From Colius striatus (lineage: Eukaryota; Chordata; Aves; Coliiformes; Coliidae), in NCBI RefSeq assembly GCF_028858725.1, contig NC_084767.1:2407501-2471500 (forward strand): a stretch of 64,000 bases of DNA, in the 5' to 3' direction. Below, piece by piece: positions 34,378-49,300 of this stretch. Both the position numbers and the translations under genes were made by a program. Below the pieces are notes generated by a model. That model was not told where the DNA came from. It did no database searches and saw only the letters and a program-made list of their open reading frames with translations. How positions within the stretch are numbered: the first letter of the stretch is position 1; each line of letters starts with the position of its first letter.

Positions 34378-37300
34378 CTGAAAGACACAGGGGAAACAAA
34401 AAGAAAGACTGTATTATTTGTAATCCCATTCCTCTCCTTTAAGCCCACACATCTATGAAGGGTCCTCTAGCCACAGGGGAGACAGCAGCAGTCCACAGGC
34501 AAGTAAGGGAACGTTCCCTTCTTCATACCAACCACATTCAAATTCCCATATACAATTCAAATGCAGACCAGGGCTGGCTGTTTATATTACAGGGACTAGG
34601 GATCAGGTAAAAAGCTTTGTTTATAAGGTATTACTACACTTCAGAAAAAGGCTTTTGTAGCATGAGAGTCTGAGGATTAGTTGGCTAAAGAAACCGTTGT
34701 GCAAGTCAAAAAACAGGACACTTAACAGACACAACATCTAACAGGAACAAACCAGAAATGAAGTAACGCCCTAACTTACCCATGTATTAGCCTGATGTTT
34801 CAAACCCTGTCATTCAACTTGACACCAGTGGTTTTACTCTTGAAAGAATCTGTATCAAGTTCAGAGTCAATTCAGTTGCACTCCCAGTGCACACTACTGA
34901 TATTGTGGTGGTTCTTTCACTGACATACATGAAAGAGACTCGGGAGCTAGAGGTGTGGTGAAGATACTACTTTTAGCATTAATTTCTAAGGTCTTTACAT
35001 TAGAAAGACTCTCAATCTTTCGATAAATAGGTTTCTGGTATAAAACTGACATTGCACGTGAAGTGGAAGTAGCAATGTCTCTAGAGACTGAGCTGCTTCT
35101 ATGGGATAATAATGAATCAGTTACTGAGTACACATTGTCCTTCACTAGCAACATCTTCCCCTAATGAAGAAAGGGGCACATTTGCTGTTACTACTGAGAA
35201 CAGCTCAACCTCAACACAAGACATCTCAAAGAAGCTCAAGGACACAGTTTGTTCTGTATCAGGACAAAGAGGAAAGAAAGTTCAAACCCATCCCAATCAT
35301 CTCTCTGTTCTTAAGAACTACCTTGGTGACAGCACTCCCATTTACACAAAGCAGAAAACTGAACTTCCTGAGCACGATAAAACCATAATTCAGGTAACTT
35401 ATTTGACTAGTTGCAGACTGAAGATGACAGTCCAAGGGTATTTGACGTCAGGTCAGTCCTTTGACACTTCTTACCTGGTAGCAGATGGCACAGATATCGT
35501 TGTGTTGCTCCAACTGCTCTTTTGTGGCAACGGGCAGCGATTTGATTTTATTCACAGCGTCTCTGCGAAGGAGGAAACTTTTCCAGCCCAGCTGGGCCCG
35601 TAACCACACGTTGTAATAGGAGTGAATGAAGATGATCACAGAGCCCATCACAGTCCATTCACCAAAGACCGTTTCGGAGACGCCGTAGGCCACCACGCAG
35701 AGCGCCACGAGGAACTCCAGCAGCCGGTACGTGCCGTTGACGTAATAAATCACATCATCCATATTTTCTACAGGTTCTTTCCTGAACTCCTCCACCATAA
35801 ACAGAACATAAATGAAGAGTGTCCCAAGCACCTGTAACACAGTGCAAAAGCACAAGCTCAGTATTCAGTTTCTCAGCGTTGTCCACCGAGCCTGTACACA
35901 CACACAACGCTCCCAAATCAGAGGACAGGAAAGCCCCAAAGCAGGAAAACTGTTGCTGAACTTCAAGACTTTTACTTGGAAAGTCGCTCTTGCACAGCAC
36001 TGAAGCTTGTAAAGCATTTAAGCTTGCTCCCAAGTACTTCCACTTCTGTACCTTCCCGAGTCCAGAACACAGCAGAGCCATTTGAGCAGAAGTGATGAGC
36101 GTGATGAGGGGCAGTTTTACAGATTTATTAATAAAAAGCCAAGTTATGACAAATGCTCACAGCACAGAACATTTTCTCTACTTGCACTACTGTGTTTTGA
36201 ACAAGTAATTGCTTTCAAAGAGCCACAGCTAATTAACAATATACAAATAAGTATTCTGGAAACAAAGCTTTTTTTGCTATGATAATTATGTCCTTAAAAT
36301 CCTTCTGGCTTTAGAATTTGAAGTAAGACTCCCATTCACCATCCTCAGCCCACCCCTAGGAGCTCCTTTGCCTCAGACACAGGGTAAAGAAAGAGATTTT
36401 GTATCGTACCCTGTCCTTCTGCCCCTTCTATCATCCCTCTTCTCATCATGTATTTCCCCCTGTAGAGTACCAGGATCACAGCACATACAAACCTTCACAA
36501 TTCCTACAGGGCCAACGTTCTTACCTGAAGAGAGGTTAGAATGCTGCTGGAGATAATGATCAACAGCCAGAAATCCATGTGGAAAAACTGACAAATCATG
36601 TAGGCCATGTAGGCAGGGAACACGAGCAAGAACAAACAGAGGCTGACTGCTCGGAAGTGCTTCCACAGGCTCCTGCAAACAACACCACAGGTTTTTGTTT
36701 TTCAAGTCAGATTTGATTGTCAGCAAAAAGAACTGTCTGACTGCTGGATGTAGGCATGTTAGGTGTTTGCTCGAGGCTTTAAGTTGTCGAAAGGAGTTGC
36801 TATTTTGTTTGGGCACAGTCTCATTAGCGGCATGCAGGCCTACAACACATATAGCATGAAAAGTTCCCCCTCTATCTGACCTATGGGCAAAAGTTTACCT
36901 GCAGTTCATTGTCACAATGGGTCAAGTCAGTGGTTAGACAAATTAAGTCCCCAAGTTAACATACCAAATATGTCAGATGAAAGTCCGTGAAAATAAGGAA
37001 AATGATCAAATATGCATGTAACTTTGTACACTCTTGTGATGAACATAAAACTCTTCCAGACTGTGTACCTACTACAACTCTTCTGTGCCTTTTTGCTAAT
37101 GGGCACGGAGCGAAGGTGCTTCCTTTGATCACCAGATTCAACCCTGCTGCCTTTAGAAGTACACTTCCCAATCCAGGGATGACAAGAGACAAAATGTAAC
37201 AGGACTTGAACATTCATCTCTGTCAGTCCTTACGCTGCTCCTATCACTTACTTCTTCCTAATCTCCTCCCCAACCTAAACACACCATCAATCTTTTCACA

Positions 37301-40300
37301 ACCACCCATTTGTGGAGGCTTTCAGAATACTTCCAGTAAACTACTACACTACCTCTACAAGTCCTTCAGGTTGTGGTTTAATCTCATTTAGCACTGGTAA
37401 TGAGGTACAGAAAAAGTCCTGGGGAGGCAGCACAGCAGCAGAAACCGGCTCATTTAATACAGTCTGAAGAAACATCAGAACTGTACCGTGAGGTCTGTGA
37501 TTCTGCCTCTGTGGGTGAGGGAGAAAGGGAGATCTGAACTGGATTTTATCCTGATCCTAGTTGATTTAGAACTGCCTGGGACATTTGGCAGAAGAGAGTT
37601 AAAACCTACTGTCACCACAGACTGCTTGTTTAAACTGGGCAGATGCTCATATCCCGGCTCTACTGTCTTTCCCTCTGTTACTGTATCTGAAGCTAACGTT
37701 GCTGCAGGCAGAACAGGCTGGCTGCAAGTAGCCTCTAAGCTAAACAAACTCTCTACATATAAATAAACCTTCTCTTTTATTTCTTCACTTGCACGTTACA
37801 GAAAGAGAAGAGACACAAACAATTAAAGACACAAATAGATTAATATAAGAACATATAGATCTCAATACAAGATACATCTCTCAAAACACAAACTTAATCC
37901 CCCATGATCAAAACACCTGGTACACTAATGCAAGCTTTCCACTTCTTGTTTTCTGCCAGTACACTCTATCATTTTGGGATTGCAGTCTTACAGAAACACA
38001 GGTTTTACAACACCTAACACCATGTCCTAGAAACTTCCCATCCTCAGTAGCTGAGGACGCTGTATTAGAAGAAAACCTCTCCAACAGCAGAGGAAGTTAA
38101 GCAAAACCATTCTGCTAAATGCACACAGTGAAGTGGGGGTGGGGGAGGGCACAGGCACTAGAGCCCTGGATTTGCTGAACAGAGACCACCATGCACTGAA
38201 ACTTGCTAGGGAGAAAAACCACTGCAGAGCATAATACTTGGAATGAGCAGCCCACAGCTGCAGAACAGCATGGGCTGGATTGGTGCAGTCCTGATCAGAA
38301 ACAGGTGGTCAAAGTCACCCCTGTTTGCCACCACTGTCTGCCCTAGAGGAAATAGGACAGAGGAAAAAAACTCAAGGACCCAGGCTAGAAGTTTGCATAG
38401 AGAGAAGACAAGGTAACTTTACAAGCTACTAAAAATCCAAATCAGGCCATCAGTTACTAGTTTATCACCTCCTAAAACAGCATTGAGTAACTTTCAGTTT
38501 AGGAAATTGGTCTCTTACTTGTCCCTTGAGGCTCCCAGTGCCAGGACAATGGGATCAGCAATTTCCAGCATGGACTGAAGGATGGATGCCACCACAATGA
38601 AAAGAATAATACTGAGCAGGAACGCCCGATGCACGACTTGGAGTTCAATCAAACCTGTCTGCACAGCCAGGATCAGGAGTGTGACTCCTTCAGTCATTCC
38701 CCTGCAGATCAACACAAGTCAAAAGGTCACATTTTTGTTCAAAAATACATCTAGAAACACCAGGAAATAAGCCGTTTCTGCCACCACCCTCCAGCTGTCC
38801 CTGGTTTTAGCTTTCACTGATGTCCCTGCTAAGGCTTTAACCTGAGGGGAGTGTTTTCAGAAATGCTGATTTGTTAGGGGTCAGGAACCAGCAGACTGCA
38901 GAATCCTGCTCTGGAATAGCAGTGTCCACTTCTTTTTTGCTTGGAACCTCAGACTGAGCTGAATATCTCCAAGAAGTACAATTTAGCCCCAGTGTTTGAC
39001 ACAGCTGAAGTGCAGATCACCCAGCACTGCATACTTCCCCCAAACATGCATTTATCTAGACTACTCCTCTCCTGGGTAACCCCCATTTGTACCACTTTTG
39101 CTTCCACATCTTGGAATCCAAAATATATCATACTCTTTTGTAGATGGTCTGAACTTTCTATAGACTTAAGGGCTGAAATAACTGAGAAAGGTAGATTCTA
39201 GGATCCCAGTTTCACATGAGTCAAGTTGAGACAAGCATTAAGAAAAGGCAGTTCCTATATTTTGTCTGTTTCCCATAGTAATTTACAGGCAATCCACACA
39301 ATGCTGTGCTTTAATCCTCCTAAGATTAGTAATGTTTCACACATGACTACAGGGTAAATGAGGAAATGGAAATACAAAGTGTTTATATTATCCAAGCATG
39401 TAAAAATTTTCCAGTGACTCATGAAAATAAAAGCACTAAGACAACCAAACTGTGTAATTATAAATCCCAACTAACAGCCCTGAATTTATTACCATCTCCC
39501 AAGAAGTCTGTGACAAGCTGTAAGTTCCCCTCAAATCCTTTCAAAGCACACAAAAAGCCTGTCAAGGATGCCCAGGAGTTCCCAAGTTCAAAAACTGCAA
39601 TGTGATCCATGTGTTTCTACAAAAGTCTCTTTCTGTCTGCTTCTTTTTAGACACTAGGCACAAGGAGACACTTACCTGTTCATAGCAGGATCATTCACGA
39701 ACGCTCGGTAACCCTGCAAGTAAAACTTGCAGAGAGTCAGAACTCCCAGAGCAACAAAAGAGACTGTGAAGACCAAGCCCAGGAGTGAGTATGGAGTGCT
39801 ACAGCATTCAGCAATACTGGGAGGAGAGAGGTGAAAAGAAACAAAATGGCCCATCAGTTTACAGCAATATGATGTGCCCTCCCCTTGTTCTGTTAACTGT
39901 GCCGGCTGGCTTTAAAGCAAAACTGAATTGGTTTGATGAAAATATCAAAAGCTTTACCCTCCCATAAATAGATGAGAGATACTCTGTTACTCCTTTCACA
40001 GACACAACTAGCCCCAGCCAGGCCATGCTGCACAATGCACTGTCCCGCTGCCCCAGGGTCTCTGTAACCACAACCCCATCTGACAGCCACAATGAACCCA
40101 GGTTACGTCCTGGAATTTCAGCCAGCTACCAGGAACAGGGAGTTAAAGCAGATGGATTCACTAAAGCACTTTCCACTCTGAGCCACAGTAAGACAAAAAA
40201 TACCCTCTAACTGAGACTAAGGGCTTTTTGGTTCACGCCAGGTTGAGGGAGCACACACATGTCTTTCAAGGAGCCGAGCCAGAAGCAGCAAAATAAGACA

Positions 40301-43300
40301 GTGAAGAATATTACCCCTCATCAGGCTTCTCCTCTCTCACTACAGCAGTGAGGTCCCAGAGACTGAGACCACAGAGTATGTTTGGCAATGCCAAGGATTG
40401 GCTACACTACCTCAGCTCCCTTCTCCCCTTGGGCTGTCCTGGCACTGCAGAACTCAGGGCAGTCCAAGCCTCAGAGTCTACTCCAGCTTCTGAAACACCA
40501 CGTTGCCAGAGCAAGGGGAGCGCAGCACAGCTCACTTGTGTGCTCCAACACTAGGTGAATAATCAGCTATCAGCCAGGGATTATTCATCTGGAGAGCCTC
40601 ACATACGTAATCCATACACAAAAAAACCCCACACCAACAAAATCTCTGCTTGTTCACCAGGACAGTAGTCTCCTGAGAGAAATTCTGGTGGTCAAAAAGC
40701 TGTCGTGCTAATTAACGGACTGAAGAGTGAACCAGTCCAGTGCTCTGACAAGACAAAAGAGTTTTGAGGAAGCATATGTCCCAAAAATAAACAAAGCTTG
40801 TCCAAGAGGCATTTACTTTGTCTCTTTGAATGACTGCTTTAACCAGAAATCTCCTTTGAAAGCACTTCACAGCAGAGAATGTTGATGTGTTCACACAGAC
40901 TATTTGCAGCACTTCCGCTCAGCCTTCAGACTCTGCCTGTTTATCAAATCGAGCGGGGCTGAAAGAGCTTGTGTGTGTTCCTGCTGGTCAAGGTAGGGAG
41001 AAATGCAATATTTAAGGCAGAAGGGTATCTCAGGAACTCTAATTCTTGCTTCAAAATAAACTACCAGAAATCAAGAACCCTTGATTTTCTGCCTGATGCC
41101 CGATCCTTTTCAATCACAGTAATTTTAGTACTCTTCTTAAACTTATTTCCAGATGATGTACTATGCAATGGTCCCAGAGGAGCTGAAGAGCTCAAAGAGA
41201 AGCCTGGGGGGCTCTCAGTGTTGTGTGTCAAGCACAAGTTTATAAACTGTCCCAAAGAGGTCAACTCTTCAAGGTTCCTCAAAAAACAAGAAAAACCACC
41301 CCAGTTTTAAGTACCCACGGAAAAGATTCTGAGAAGAACATAGACAAAGAAAGGTATGGAACAGTTGTTAAACTGCATGCAAGCAAGAGCTTTCCAGTCT
41401 GAGAAGAACTGAACTATGCTACTCTTGATTTTAAAGAAAAGAACTGAATTGTTTGGTTTGAGGTGGTTTTTTTGGTCCCCCCTAATACATGAATTGAGGG
41501 CACTGAATGAAACTGTATGGATACAAACAATCAAAATGGATTTTGCAACATACAGACCACGTTAAGCTGTGAAATTCCTTGCCTCGGGACCTTTCAAATA
41601 ACACAAAGCAGGTTCACGGGCAGAAAGCAGAAATGGATGGAAAAGATGTCTTTGGAAAGTTCCTGAATACCTATTAACCATATTCAGCTAATGCAGTCTG
41701 ACAGCTCAAGTTGGATGTGGGCCTGGATGAGCACTAGGAAGCGTCCTGTTTGTCATACAATGGGTGGGTGTCTTTTCAGGCACCCATTTGCAGCCACTGC
41801 TGGAAACTGGACCCTTGGCTAGATCAGCATTTGGTCTGACCCAGCACAGCCACTGAAACACTCTTATGAAAAATCAGATATAGCTATTCTGCACATCCCA
41901 GCTGCTCTCACCTGAACTCCAGCTACACTATTCAAGCAATCCTTACACTTGAAAGGACATAGATGCAGAATCCACTCATTTTCAGAGGAGCACATCTTCA
42001 CTTCTGTTTTGTTAAACAGATAGCACTGCATTATTAACTGGCCTGACAAGGTACTTCAGCTCCCTCCTAAGGGTTAAGAGACTGTTAACAGTACTACCTG
42101 AGTTTGTGCTTTTAAGATGAATAAGCATTTATTGCTTTTCTACTGTGACAGAGCTGAGAACACTGGGAATATTTGCATAGTTTGCCTGTACTTTTCCAAT
42201 TATAGGAATAACTTCAGAGATGAATTACTGTTCATCCACTTGGATCAAGCCAATGCCAGTCTGCAAAGCAAGTTCTTTGTTTTGCCATGTGGTGTAGGAA
42301 TCAATTTATTTCCAAGGAAAAGCATAGCTTCTCCCACCTCTGATAGCTGCTAAAGCCAGTACAAAGTCTATTGTTACAAAACTAGAATTGCAGCAGAGAT
42401 GAACAGGAAGAAAAATTTCAGACACCAGTGGTTTAGTTCACAATCAGGTAACACAGTCAGTGCTTTACCATAATGCAGTGTGACACTAAGCAATTTTAAT
42501 ACTATACACAAGAAAATCCCTGGCATTTCTCCCTAACCATAACGGATTTTGACATCTTACACCATGGCACCACAAATATACAGAGGGCAAGAAAAAGCTA
42601 AGCAATTAGGCAGGATGATTGGAAAACTGTAGTGATGAGCAAGTTACTCAAGTAAGTTTCTACTCAAACAGGAGAACTGCTGACCTATGGTCTATTAAGA
42701 GTAAGTCTTATGTTGCCTGTGTGTTTAGACAGGTATTAACCCACCTTCTGCAACACACCCAGTTCCTCTCTGCCCTACACTCATGCTCCCTGCTGTGTGC
42801 TCTAATTCCCAGTTAACACGCAGCAAAGGCACATAGGGTCCAGCCAGAAGAATCAAGTGCTGCTTTTCTCTCACTAAGAGCACTAACACAGGCCTCTCTC
42901 CTTTACCCTACAATCAGTTTTTACAAAGCTTTGGGGAATTTGGTATCTGTAAGGTCTTTATACCTCTGCCAAACTAACCACATGCCTCAAAAGTTACTTT
43001 TGGAGTTGGCTACTTCAGCTGCTTGGATGAACTCAAGAATGTGTTCCACACCAGAATGAAGAAACAAGACATACAGGGCTCTAAAACTAACACAACCATT
43101 AATATTGTATCAGTTGGACTTCAGTTGAAGTATCTCAAAACCAATTTGTACAGTGAATACAAATTCTGCACTTCTAATTATAGCTATTTCCTCATCAAAG
43201 GAGTATTTTGTTTTCTTGGGAATTCTCCCACAGTTCTACTAATGCTGTCTGTTCTGAACAGGATCCACGTCTCTGAAGGACAAGCTTAACAGGGTTTCCA

Positions 43301-46300
43301 TACATGGTTGCTGAGATAAGGACAAGTATTTGTTGGGTATCCAAATGCTGGAAAGCTAATCTTCATATCTAGCCTCTAAAAGAGCATACACATTCATTTT
43401 AAAAGATAGCCAAAAAGAGAAAAATTATTACTTGCAGTTAATTACCTTGTCAAGAAGAGGAAGAGGAGTCTCTCTCTTGAGGCAGGCTGGTCCCGTGTAC
43501 TGAAATAGGAATAGATCTGAAGAGCAAATAAGACAAGCCAGAACACCATGAAAAGAACTGGAACGACCAGCTGGTTCCACAGAGACATCCCCAAAGCCAG
43601 GAGACCATACACCTCCACCACCTGGGCAAGAGAGAAAAAAATGCAGCTTGTTACTTGTTACACAGTACCTGTGTTTTGATAACAAAAACAGTCAACTATA
43701 TAGGCACAAGAAAGCTAAGGATTGATTATTCACATGGCACTGACCACTCCAAAGGAAAAGAGGAGGTACATCAAACTACAGTTCCACAAAGGGACAAATC
43801 AGCTTCATCAGTCACATGTTGCCACTGTCTGTCTTGAGGAAGCAAACTATCAGACCAGTTGAATGCCCCTTCCTATGACAAACTGGCTTGAAGCTGCTGA
43901 CTGCAGTCTGCCCACAGTCAGAGGGGTGAGGGTATGTGCCTCCACTTCATGCACAACTCTCCCAGACCTTTCTGCCCAGCTTAAGTCCCAGTCGTGTTGT
44001 TATCTCTGTAGCCACTGCAAAGTCATTGCACACACTAGATACTGAAATGAGTCATAGTAAATCTGCTCTGCTGACCTGCTTTCCAGGCAAAACTGAATAC
44101 CTTCAACACTATACCTTAAGAATCACAGAGTAGTAGGGGTTGGAAGGGACCTCGAGAGATCATACAGTCCAACCCCCTGCTAAAGGAAGTTCCCCTCAAT
44201 CAGGTCACACAGGAACATGTCCAGGCAGGTTTTGAAAACCTTCAGAGGAGACTCAATACCCTCCCTGCCCAGCCTGTTCCATCCACCAAGTGTTTGAAAG
44301 TCATGCTTACAAGTTATTTCAGAAGACTCTGAAGCCAAATTACTTCTTTTGTACTGCAAAGATTAAGTTACAATGCTGTCACTTCCAAGAAACTGGAATT
44401 TCATATAGCTAGACTTGATACAAAAGGTCAAAAGGAAATCATTCATAACTACTGTTTCCTCATGACCTGCTCCCACAATGACATACAATCCATAATGGCC
44501 AGAAAACTTCAGCAAATGCTAAAGAAGCTGTCTATTTAGTCTTTCATGAGAAGCATGAAGGATATTACATTCATGGAACCTGCTGCAGTGGCTGACCAAC
44601 AAGCAATACACTGCTGGCAAGGATATGATGCCAAAGTCCTGCTTTTAGCTTTGTACACAGACTTGTGAAGGAAGTGCATCTGCCCTCAGGGGACTCCCTT
44701 GGCCTGGAACCAATGCAGGCAATCCTATGCAGCTCCTGGCAGAGCACTCCACTACGTCAGAGAAGGGTCATGCTATGCTCATAATGGAGACTCACAACTG
44801 TGAGGTATTTCTGGCATCTTCTGCTGCAAGGAGGCAGCCAAAGTTCTGGACTTGCTTTTAAATAATACCATTAGTCACAGTCTGAAATACAGACACACAC
44901 AAAAATCTGCCTCAGTCCACCTGTTAGGGCTGTCTCGGGAAACACTCTCGGAGTTTAACATCCCAATATTAGCTTATATCAGCTTTGCCATTGATACATA
45001 AACAGCAATCAGATCCAGCCTAAAACAGAAGTAAATTCACAAACACCAGCTTGAAGGCATCACTGAAAACTAACAACTGCCCAAAGTTACAGTGATGGAA
45101 ACACAAACAGGAAAGTATTCAAGACAAAAGGGCAGTATCCTCTCCTGGAATAAACACACTGAGCCTGATTTGTAGCAGAGTTGCAACCATTTATATCAAC
45201 ACCCTATGAAGTGATGGGTTTTTTTTCTGTTCTGTTTCAGGAACATAGGCAAAGAGCAGTGAGCTCTAAAAACAAACATCCTGTTTCATTCTACTGTCAA
45301 CACAATGCAAAAGCAACTCTCATAGCTTTTCATTCCAACCCATTCTCTACTGCCTGCATTTAGAAAAGCAGTACACAACACTATCAGAAACCCAGCACCA
45401 CGTTATAAAGCTTCTGCAATTTTCTCTGTATTCCCAAGGAAAAAACTTTATGCCCTCAGCATCAAAAGTCAGAAGGAAGTATGATCTATACAAAGTATAC
45501 TACCTCCTCATGATTACAAAACTATAATACAGCTTGATATGCAAAGGTTTTAAACTGGGGGGGGAAGGCAGGGAGGAGAGACAAGCAACCCTAGAGATGA
45601 GGAGACTTGTGTAACAGCTACATTTAGAATACAATTCTGACAAACCAACAAACCAACCTGATTTGTTGGTGACCTGATCTAAGTGAACCTGCTTTAGCAG
45701 GGGGTTGGACTAGATGATCTTTAGAGGTCCTTTCCAACCCCGACCATTCTTTGATTCGGTGAAACAACAAAAATCAGCAAGAAATTACTATTTCCTCCCC
45801 TCACACCACAATATATTTAACATTGAAACATTCATAAGCTGTTGAAGTGTTTTAAACATAAGTGTCTAATTAAAAAAAAATAGGTAAGTCGCTCAAACCC
45901 AAATGAGAGATGATTTGACTTCCAGCAGCTAAACTCTGCTTCCATTCATGCACCTGGAAAATGGAAGTGCTGGTTCTAACTTGTTGCAAATCTTCAAGCT
46001 GTACAATTGTTCTACCCCGAACGTTACCACTAAGTAAACTATAAGCATCCTTTTCCTATACTCACTGGAAACTTTGCCAATTAGCCCCTGAATTAGTTTT
46101 TGATCAGCAAATCTACATGCTAGTTACAGATGAGATCAAAGCCCGCTAGGTGCTGTACAAGCACAGAAGGATAATCCTACTCCAAAGACCAACTGCATAC
46201 AAAACAAACAACAAGACAGAAGTGATCAACACAACAGGCCGAGACCTTGGCACACCAGACACCTACTGCTGCCAAGTTTTTGTTTGTGTGTGACAGATAT

Positions 46301-49300
46301 GACAGCAAAGACAAGCTTTAAAGAGCTTTGAAAGAGCATAACAAGTTCATTCCGAGACTGCTTCTGGACTGAAGAAGGCAGAAAACCAGTGGCTTGGTTT
46401 CAAAAATACAATCCAGCAAGTAGTGAGAGCTGAAATAACAGATCAGTCTAAAGTCAAGCAAGCATCAATCTTTTATATTGAAACATAAAGAATGATGCAT
46501 ACACACATATATCTTAACAACAACAAAAAAGTGAGGTGAGGTGTGATGATTCTGTACCACTAACAATGTGTCTTTCAACTAAACACGTATCCCATGTCAA
46601 GGTGTTCATAAAACAGATACATGTCACTTCAGCCTTTGTTCCTGCCAGCTCCTTTGTTAAAGGTCTCAGCAATGCTGCAGTTGTAAAGAAAATATCACAG
46701 ACCTCTTGAATCACTGCCTGCAAGTTACAAACCACTAGGTCAGTGATTAACACAGTCACAATCAGCTTTAGTGTTACTCCAAACTCAACGCTATTATAAT
46801 TACAAATGTTTTTCATACCGAAGGCATTTATCAAAATGAACTACAATTAATGGATGGAGATTACATTGCTCACTTAATGAGGTTGTAAACAAATTCTGCC
46901 ACATTCTTGCCTTTTAGCCTGGATTTGGGAAAGACTAAGTGAAGTCCACGCTAGCTGGACAAGCTCAGCTGGCCAGCAGCATAATTCAACTGCCAATCCA
47001 TACAAATTAGAAACTGCCATCAATTAAAGAAAGGAGATCCTATGGACAGGAAGACATTTGGTGTGTTTAGAAAATACAATTAACCCATAGAGCTGCAAAG
47101 AAGACAGTCAAAGTATTTTTTTTGTTTCTTTCCTGCAAAATAAGACTCCAGCCAAAGAAAACAAAGTCGCTACATTTACTGTCTTACCTGAACAAGCTCT
47201 CTGTATGCAGATTTTGCCAAGTTATAGGGCACCAGAAGATTTGATGCCAGAAAGTAGAGAACTTCCAAACCAGTGAAAATCATGGCAAATTTGTTGATAA
47301 TGACAATGGTTTCCAAAGGGACCAGGCAAAGCCGTGCCAGCAGAGGGAGCATGTGAGCAGAGAAAAGCCAGATCTGTTTGGTTTTCATGACGCAGGAGCA
47401 GAGGGTACATACCACCAGCTGACCTGAAAACGAAACACGGTATTTTATCATCAAGCTCATTATCCCCGTCAGGACAAAAAAAAACAACCCCAAACAAACA
47501 TATTTTAATACTTTCCCTAACACAGTTACCAACACCCAGCATATTATGACAGTTCTAACGAGGACTGTTACGAAACCAGGCTCCTCTGTGTCTTCTGCTG
47601 GGTCACAAAAGTTACCAGTTTCAAACTGTGCAAAGTGCTTGCTTTCACTTTACAGATGAGTGAGGTGTCAACTCACACCACACACAGAATCATATGCAGA
47701 TTAACAGAAAGTCCCAGGGATAAATCACGCAGAGGATAACCCAAAGTCATCCCTCCGTTTCCTTATTGTCCCCAGCTCAAATCCCATCAGTGTCTGCATA
47801 TACAGCAGCAGTTTTTCTGAAGCACAGCTTACTACTGCTTCATCCCAATTAAAAAGTAAATCGGAGGTCCCAAATGGCTTTTAGAGCAACAATATTTACA
47901 CTGTCAGGAGGAATTACTGGCCAAGAACAGCAGCAGGAGAACAGCCAGGTCAGCAGCTGAGATTTCAATCATTTCATAATGCCCCGAGGCAGTTGCTCAA
48001 AATTATCACTGAACCTTTCAAGTGACAGATAATTAACAACTAAACTCTCTTTAACAGTTGGCAGATATGCAAGCTCAAGCACATCCCTCCCACACACCCA
48101 GAGATTTGGAGGGTGATATTCCTAGAGCAGACCACTCCAGTATAACTGCTCCCATTGGAGTCACTGGAAGCTGTACAGACACAGAATGAGGTGAAGCACA
48201 CGTTGTCTGGATAAGAACAATTCCCATCGTTTTGCAATAAGTAAGAAGTTTGTTAAATATTTTTAAAGCAGAACCTTGTTTGTCATCTATGTTAGCTTAT
48301 ACCCAAACACCACAACTAAACCCAAGTGCTTATGCTCTGTTTTGGAGTTACCCCCGCTGTTTCCATTTCACAACTCTTCCTGAAACCAGGAGTCAGCCTT
48401 AGCAAAACAGTAACAAAACCAAGGCTGTTAAACATCTCCAGGTCAGCACTAACAACATGTGTTCACATAAGCTTAATCACCTTGTAAGTCCTTCTGGATG
48501 GGTTGGGGAGGGAAGCTGCAACAGCAAAAGCAGTTTACTTTCATACTGTCTAGCTTCCCTACCTAGGAAAGGACTTCTGCTTTCAAAATAACTGCAACTG
48601 AGCTGAAAGAAATCTCTAACGTCTAGTACTAAAGCACACAAAGTTCTTTCTCCATCACACTGTCCTCTTTCAAATCCTATTGTTAATTTGCTAGGTGTAT
48701 TTTTGAATTAGCAAATGCCTTTTCAGAACAAGCAGCCTTGCTCTCATCAAGGCACTGAGTTGTATAAGCCTCAGAGAAAGTTACTCTGCTCATCTTTTTA
48801 GAAGTTCATCAGATGCCAGCTCTGAAGCATTCTCCCTCTGCATTGTTGTTTTCTGCCCACACACACATTGCTGCAACCCTATTTAAGGTACTACCAGCTC
48901 GCTGCTGAGCTTACTGTAATATTAAGGAGCCTGGCATAGTCGGCTGGCAAGGATTTCTACGACTCACAGTAACTAAGGCAACCCAGCTTCACACACAACA
49001 GGATGCAAATAGCAGCATCCAATATGCTCTTCAGGATTTAGTAAGACTGTCGTCATCTGAAAGAAGATCTTGTGACAACATCATGTTAAATAGTCCTGTA
49101 ACAGTCCATTACTCTTTGGGCTGGCTCTGCAGCTCTCCAGTCATAGAACAGGGCCTCCAAGTTGAGTAGCATCTCAAGCAACAGCAAAACCCCCTTTCTT
49201 CTAGTGATGTGCTGAGTGTGCTGGTCATCTGTGTTAAACACTCTGACCCTCCCACTCTGAATTTTTACGCGACATGCGAAGGAAAGCTGTGCACCAGCAA

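Larger units (their letters stand above)
43622..47187 (-). other. RNF145: RNF145 intron (3.6 kb)
   Basis: Contains two CR1 fragments in opposite orientation (44118-44300 minus, 45664-45764 plus) and a possible very old repeat near 46137-46235. The remainder is unrecognised. Confidence 0.8.

Noticed and set aside
35112..35603. 163-codon plus-strand frame
   Set aside because: Half intron, half antisense to the RNF145 RING exon; no domain.
36373..36816. 147-codon minus-strand frame over an RNF145 exon
   Set aside because: It is read in a different frame from the real exon at 36525-36672, which joins its neighbours in phase.
43428..43685. 85-codon minus-strand frame starting upstream of an RNF145 exon
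   Set aside because: Wrong frame; the correct one reads VVEVYGLLALG and splices in phase on both sides.
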